In this document: positions 59,638 through 64,000 of the stretch, piece after piece
Numbering within the stretch: the stretch's first letter is position 1
Layout: the number at the start of each line of letters is the position of its first letter
Made by a program: the position numbers and the translations under genes
Source: Arthrobotrys musiformis
Taxonomy: Eukaryota; Ascomycota; Orbiliomycetes; Orbiliales; Orbiliaceae
Assembly: GCA_036971715.1 (NCBI GenBank)
Contig: JAVHJL010000001.1
Span: forward strand, 1,364,001-1,428,000
DNA: 64,000 bases
Direction of reading: 5' to 3'
Notes under the pieces: generated by a model
Databases searched by the model: none
The model's input: only the letters and a program-made list of their open reading frames with translations
What the model was told of the DNA's origin: nothing

Positions 59638-59917
59638 TAAGTACTTTCTATGCCTCCAGACTTCGACAAACGGAATAAGGAACCACTATATTATTATCGA
59701 CAAGTGGTGAGTGTAATGGTGAAGACGGTGTTGAAGACGGGGAGTAGCAGTAGAGTATGCGGAAGATGGTTAAAAAGAGGAGGAAGAGGAAGAGTATCGA
59801 GAGGAGGTCGAATGAGGCACTTGTATCGACTCGCAACAGTCGACATCCGATATCCCCCAGCAGAGTACTTCTTAGTCAGTAAGTGCTAATACGTTAGAAG
59901 TAAGTACTCCGTCTTTG

Positions 59918-59948
59918 CCTTTTGCTTTGCTTTGCTTTGCTTTGCTTG
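59918..59948. repeat. TTTGC pentanucleotide microsatellite
   Basis: Five to six tandem TTTGC copies in non-coding DNA. Confidence 0.7.
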
Positions 59949-61852
59949 CTAATTTGGGGGAGACGACAGGGCCGGTTAACTTTGTGGTGGGCGGCTGGGT
60001 CAATTGCAATCATGAAACAAGATCAAAACCCGTCACCGTCACAGGTACAACATTCGCATTCGATATAGAAATATATATAAGAGACGCTTATATATATATG
60101 ATACGATCACATACAAGACATCCAAAGTTATCTTGACTCATTCAAGTTCCCAAAAATATCATCGATCGATCGATCTCTTTTTCCAACGATATGACGTCCG
60201 TTATGGGATGACGACGACGATAGTATATAAAGGGAAAGGACCGATAAGGGATCCGGGTGGGGAGGGATGGAGAGGAGAAGAATAAGAAGGAGGAGGTATT
60301 GATTTTAGGTTATATGAAAAGGATCGATGTTCCCGCTTCGACGAAAAAGCTCCGAATCTAGAATCGCGGCGTCTGCAGGTGTCGGTGTTATTCCTGCCCG
60401 ATGCTGGCTACACATTGACTTATTCAGAACTGGGCTCCGTCGCTCGTAGGACCAATATAGACATGCAAGTAGGTACACTATCTATATATCTTCCGGAATC
60501 GATAATATATGAAAACATAAAAATGGACAAAAACGGACAAACAGAAATGAATGAATAAATGAATAAAGGGAATAGTTGGAGATAGAAATAGGAATAGAAA
60601 GGGGATTCGATAGTTTATAAGACCTGTCAAGTGACCCCCTCGTCCCCCCCTATGTACTAAGTATACTTAGCAGTATGGATGCTTCCATTGGCATGCTTAG
60701 TTCCAATGATTCTGATTCTGCTTCACCTGCTAAAAAGGTTCCCTCCCTGACAGGCCCATGGTCCATGTCCATGCCGGAGAGACTTATCCTCCTCAATTGA
60801 AGTCCTCCCCTCCCCCCAAATTACTCCACATGCGGCATGTTTATAATTACAATCAGGTCAGGTAATACCCTTATTGACCTGTCGCCCAAACCAAAAAAAC
60901 CACCAAGGGCAAACCCATTTAAATGATCATTTCCAATGACCCTCGAATTGCGACCACACCCGCCCCCTGGTGGGACCCTGCTTTTTGCCTTTTCTCAAGC
61001 AAAGCAGACAAGCAGGGCCCCTAGGGCGAAACAAAAAAAAAACCTGGGCGATTAATTGAGATTAAATCACCACCACCCAAAAGCACCCAAGTCGGAGCAC
61101 GAGCGATTGGTTGCCGCTTTGCTCTTGCTCTAGACCCAAACGGGCGTTCATGTCGATACAAACCGCCCATTCGCTGGACGAACAGCCACCGTCGCCATTC
61201 GCACCGTTTTTTTCCCTTCGTTTTGTTTTTGTTTTATTTTATTTTATAAAGTATGCAACTGGATGTCATCGGTATGTCGGCTCTGCGGTATGCTGGTACC
61301 TGTACGTCCGTATGTATGAAAACCAAAGAGGGCATCTGCAGGAACGCGAACGGGGGGAGACGAGACATGTCTGGTTTGTTCGCGAGGAATTGGCAGCAGC
61401 GGTGCGGAATTTAGCAGTTCAAGCGGCCCCTGCACATCAAGGCACCACCCTACATACCGCCTGCTTGCTTGTTAACTACGAACTTGGCTTTTTCCTTTCG
61501 AAGTAGTTAGCTCGAACGTTAAAAAGACTCGATAACGTAGATAAACGTTTCGACATGGTTGCAGCATGGCGCATAATACAATATCGATATCGATAGGATC
61601 CCTAGTGCCGAGGCAGTTCGAAGAGCGAGTCAGCGAACAAGCATCGGCTATAAATACACCCGAACGGACATCCGTCCACATATACTCACATACATTCTGA
61701 CGGTACGAGCTGTGCCACTGCCTCGAAGCATGAAGTCAGCAATGATACCGCCACAGCGCGGACGTTGGCTGTTGCATTTGCAGTTGCAGTTGGATGGAAA
61801 TAGTAATACGAAATTACGTGTGTCAACAAAAATGAAACCCGCCCAACGTTAA

Positions 61853-61920
61853 CCTCACCTCACCTCACCTCAACATCATCATCATCATCCCCTTCAACTT
61901 CAACTTCAACTTCACCTTCA
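61853..61920 (+). repeat. Compound CACCT / ATC / CTTCAA leader repeat
   Basis: CACCT units (61853-61870), ATC units (61873-61888) and CTTCAA units (61892-61920), all in sense orientation and 65-130 bp before the 61985 start codon, hence probably in its 5' untranslated region. The CTTCAA unit is shared with the PUF3 and CorA upstream regions. Confidence 0.75.
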
Positions 61921-61984
61921 TCTTCCTTCAACCTCACACCCTCTCCTTGTATCTCTCCTCCTATCCTTAATATACACCACCAAA

Positions 61985-62472
61985 ATGCCGTCGACAACCT
62001 CCAACATCATCACCGTAAGTATCCACTACCGCTTCCACTACCTTCAGACGAAAGGCTAACAGATCAGACCACCCTCCTCACCCTCATCTGCGCCGCAGCC
62101 CTCTTCCTCAGCTACCGCCACGCAATCCGCCCCATCCTCTCCCGCTACAACATCCCCCTCCAATCCCTCCCCTCCATCCTCACAAACCGCTCCAGAGGCT
62201 GGATGGACTCCTCCTACCAGCGTCTCGATCCAGATAACATCTCCTACGACTCCGACAACGAAGACATAGATGTCTCCCACGCCACTAGAGGGAGTAGACG
62301 GTTGAGTAGAGACTTGGAAGAGGGATTCAGGGATAGCGATTCCGAGGATGAAGGCGAGAGGGATGAGAGGTTGGGTGGGAATGCTAGGAGGAACAATGGT
62401 AATCTGAGAGAGTTACCGCCGACGCCTGTTGATGATGAACCGAGGGATCGGTTTCCGGCTACGAGGATATAA
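61985..62472 (+). CDS. Small single-pass membrane protein with acidic tail
   Basis: Two exons, 61985-62014 and 62068-62472, joined across a 53-bp intron, give 144 residues. The first ten residues (MPSTTSNIIT) lead directly into one membrane helix at about 11-26 (TLLTLICAAALFLSY), then a basic flank (RHAIRPILSRYN). The remaining 105 residues are hydrophilic and acidic, with SYDSDNEDIDVSH, EEGFRDSDSEDEGERDE and a Pro-rich end (LRELPPTPVDDEPRDRFPA). The second of two nearby AG acceptors (ATCAG) is chosen because it alone keeps the membrane helix in frame. It is probably tail-cytosolic. Serines in acidic context look like casein-kinase-2 sites. The family is not recognised; convergent with HUS1. 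Confidence 0.72.
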
Positions 62473-62862
62473 ATAGTATCCCATCACGACAACCCTTCAT
62501 TTCCAACTTCGTCCACCCCTTTTTACATTATAACTTCGCCACGGGCGTCAGCGAAGGCATTGTAATACTCTTTTTCTCTCTCCTTTCCCTCTCAACATCT
62601 TTTTGTTTCTGGAATGCTTTGGTTTTTTTGTTTGAAGAGGGCGTTTAAGCTGCTCTGGGAGTCTAACGCGGGAATGACGGGTATATACGAAAGCACGCTT
62701 TGTTTTAAACGTTGCATGGAAAATGTATGATGAAAGACGGTGCAAGTCTCTTTTTTTTTTCCCCTTTAGGTGCTGTTAATGGGAGTACACATGGCATAAA
62801 ATCTTCTGTCTATACCTTTTTGTAATTGGGTTTCATTGAATGGAATTGAATTCTATCGCTAC
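62473..62862. other. Convergent 3' flanks, small membrane protein / HUS1
   Basis: About 390 bp with T-rich and poly-T tracts (62748-62765) and no supportable gene. Confidence 0.45.
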
Positions 62863-63930
62863 CTAACCCACCATTGAACTGACGTAGTACTGTAGCGTCC
62901 AAAACGTCAGCTTGTCCTTTTAGATATTGTGGCTTAGGACTTACATTGATCGTAGCTTGATTATCCCCCTCCTCGTCCAGGAAGACATAAACCACCAGCG
63001 AATGATTGTTACACAGCCCTGTCCCATCAATCAGCACTCGAAAAAGCATACAAAAGAGCTGGATAGAAAACTCACAAGCAATAACCCTCTTCCCGGCAGC
63101 ACTAACCCTAACAACCTTAGCCCAATCCCTACTATCAACCATAACCCTCGAAAACCCCTCCTTCTCCTGCGTACTCTGCTCTTCTTCTTCTTCTTCTTCA
63201 TTATCATCCCACTCCATACCCCCATCCTCCCCAACAACAGGATTCATAAGTCCCCGCCACTCACTCTCAACCTTCACAGCCTCAGCATCAAGTTTCATCC
63301 TCAACACCCCGTTATTATTCCCCTCCACCACTATCCTCCCGTTCGCACCGACCATCTTAACATACCGGTCCGTTATACCTTTCAGCTGTGATAACGCGGG
63401 TAGGAGTACCGCACAACCCGGTTTCGGAACAAGTGGTTTACACAAATGAGCAACGGACTGCGGACTCAACACTCTAACCGGAATATCCTGCACGATCTTT
63501 GCATGATTCATACTCGCCGCCGTTTCGGTGGTGATAATCAAGCTCAACCGTGGTATCCCCTCCTTCTTTGTCAGTTTTAGACAGGCAGAGGTGTATGTGA
63601 CAGCACTTTTTAGAGAACGGTGGAGGGTATCGAGCGGGACCTCGAGGTTTATGATGTTATCATGTGCTGAGGAGATCTTTGGAGAGGTAAAGATCGCGGG
63701 GGAGGAGATGGTGGCCCAGATTTGGGATTGGGTCGTGTCTGTGGCTGAGAGGACGCGGAGTTGGAGGTGGGTCGGGGAGAGCTGGAGCCAGCCGATTTTC
63801 CCGACGACGGAGAGGGTGCCGGCGACTTCTGTTCCCTTTGTCAGTACATATGCGTATTGAACATGGGGGTATGCATATGGGACTTACTGGAGAGGAGGGA
63901 GATGTTGTGGATATCCGAGCGGAACTTCAT
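62863..63930 (-). CDS. HUS1: 9-1-1 checkpoint clamp subunit HUS1
   Basis: Subunit of the PCNA-like Rad9-Rad1-Hus1 clamp that is loaded at damaged DNA and activates the ATR (Mec1/Rad3) checkpoint. Four exons: 63930-63888, 63828-63076, 63036-62945 and 62889-62863. They join in frame to 304 residues. The N-terminus MKFRSDIHNISLLSKVAGTL matches the family start (MRFKA.I.....). Diagnostic stretches are GKIGWLQLSPTHLRVLS, IVQDIPVRVLSPQSVAHLCK, EPVVP-like KPLVPKPGCAVLLPAL and GRIVVEGNNNGVLRMKLD. The C-terminus NNHSLVVYVFL and ATINYYVSSMV matches the clamp's last strands. An acidic Glu run (EWDDNEEEEEEEQ), coded by a GAA repeat, sits in the interdomain region. The last intron places only nine codons in exon four. 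Third intron is 39 bp, short for this window. Confidence 0.88.
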
Positions 63931-64000
63931 CTTGACTCTCTATCTACCCGAATAGCAGCAGAAGCTCATGAAGTTCAAGATACAAGCATCGATGTCGATA

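Larger units (their letters stand above)
59262..61984. other. Divergent intergenic region formin / small membrane protein
   Basis: About 2.7 kb with no supportable gene. The formin leader side has GA-rich DNA and an ATTGGT/GATATT repeat (59580-59637). A TTTGC pentanucleotide run lies at 59918-59948. Further on are AT-rich DNA and a TTTTA tract near 61225-61250. The right end is the C/T-rich leader of the 61985 gene. Confidence 0.45.

Noticed and set aside
61111..61506. Plus-strand open frame of 131 codons with a hydrophobic stretch
   Set aside because: Non-ATG start; the hydrophobic part is translated from a TTTTA-type simple tract; no support.
1..64000. tRNA, rRNA, CRISPR arrays and transposons
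   Set aside because: No B-box-like GGTTCGA pattern with a foldable tRNA, no spaced direct repeats, and no transposase or long terminal repeats recognised by eye. A scan with dedicated covariance models could overturn the tRNA statement.

Overview
The window looks like nuclear DNA of a filamentous ascomycete (Pezizomycotina). Genes are mostly multi-exon, with introns of about 45-150 bp using GTAAGT-type donors and CAG/TAG acceptors. Gene content is typically fungal: a formin with its C-terminal autoregulatory motif, a Puf3-type RNA-binding protein, a GPI13-type ethanolamine-phosphate transferase and a LAA1/HEATR5 HEAT-repeat protein. An early-diverging class such as Pezizomycetes or Orbiliomycetes is possible, but I cannot prove it from the sequence alone.

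Layout, left to right: vacuolar amino-acid transporter AVT1 (-), thymidylate synthase (+), mitochondrial tRNA-modifying GTPase MSS1 (-), splicing factor SF3B4/Hsh49 (+), an unknown protein (+), nuclear exportin CSE1 (+) and the Pumilio protein PUF3 (-). About 11 kb of gene-poor, AT-rich DNA follows (20-31 kb). It holds one cryptic multi-exon gene on the minus strand (25351-26314) for a 185-residue, single-domain relative of translation factor eEF1A. Then come a small one-pass membrane protein (+), a second unknown protein (+), GPI13 (+), a CorA-type Mg2+ transporter (-), the mitochondrial translation activator TACO1 (-), LAA1/HEATR5 (+), a SepA/Bni1-type formin (-), a second small membrane protein (+) and checkpoint clamp subunit HUS1 (-).

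Most genes are conserved housekeeping genes without operon-like linkage. I resolved exon structures by hand, and every multi-exon model closes in frame. Three functional threads recur. Mitochondrial expression is served by MSS1 and TACO1, possibly with PUF3, because a perfect Puf3-type element lies downstream of TACO1. DNA synthesis and checkpoint control is served by thymidylate synthase and HUS1. Trafficking and polarity are served by LAA1, the formin and GPI13.

The most unusual object is the mini-eEF1A-like gene. It keeps the NKMD and end-of-G-domain segments, has an altered P-loop and has lost the switch-II (DxxG) segment. It stays open across five exons in otherwise gene-poor DNA. Other points of interest are a 19-nt last exon carrying the MSS1 catalytic cysteine motif, sense-oriented CTTCAA repeats upstream of three unrelated genes, and two unknown proteins that may be distant paralogues.
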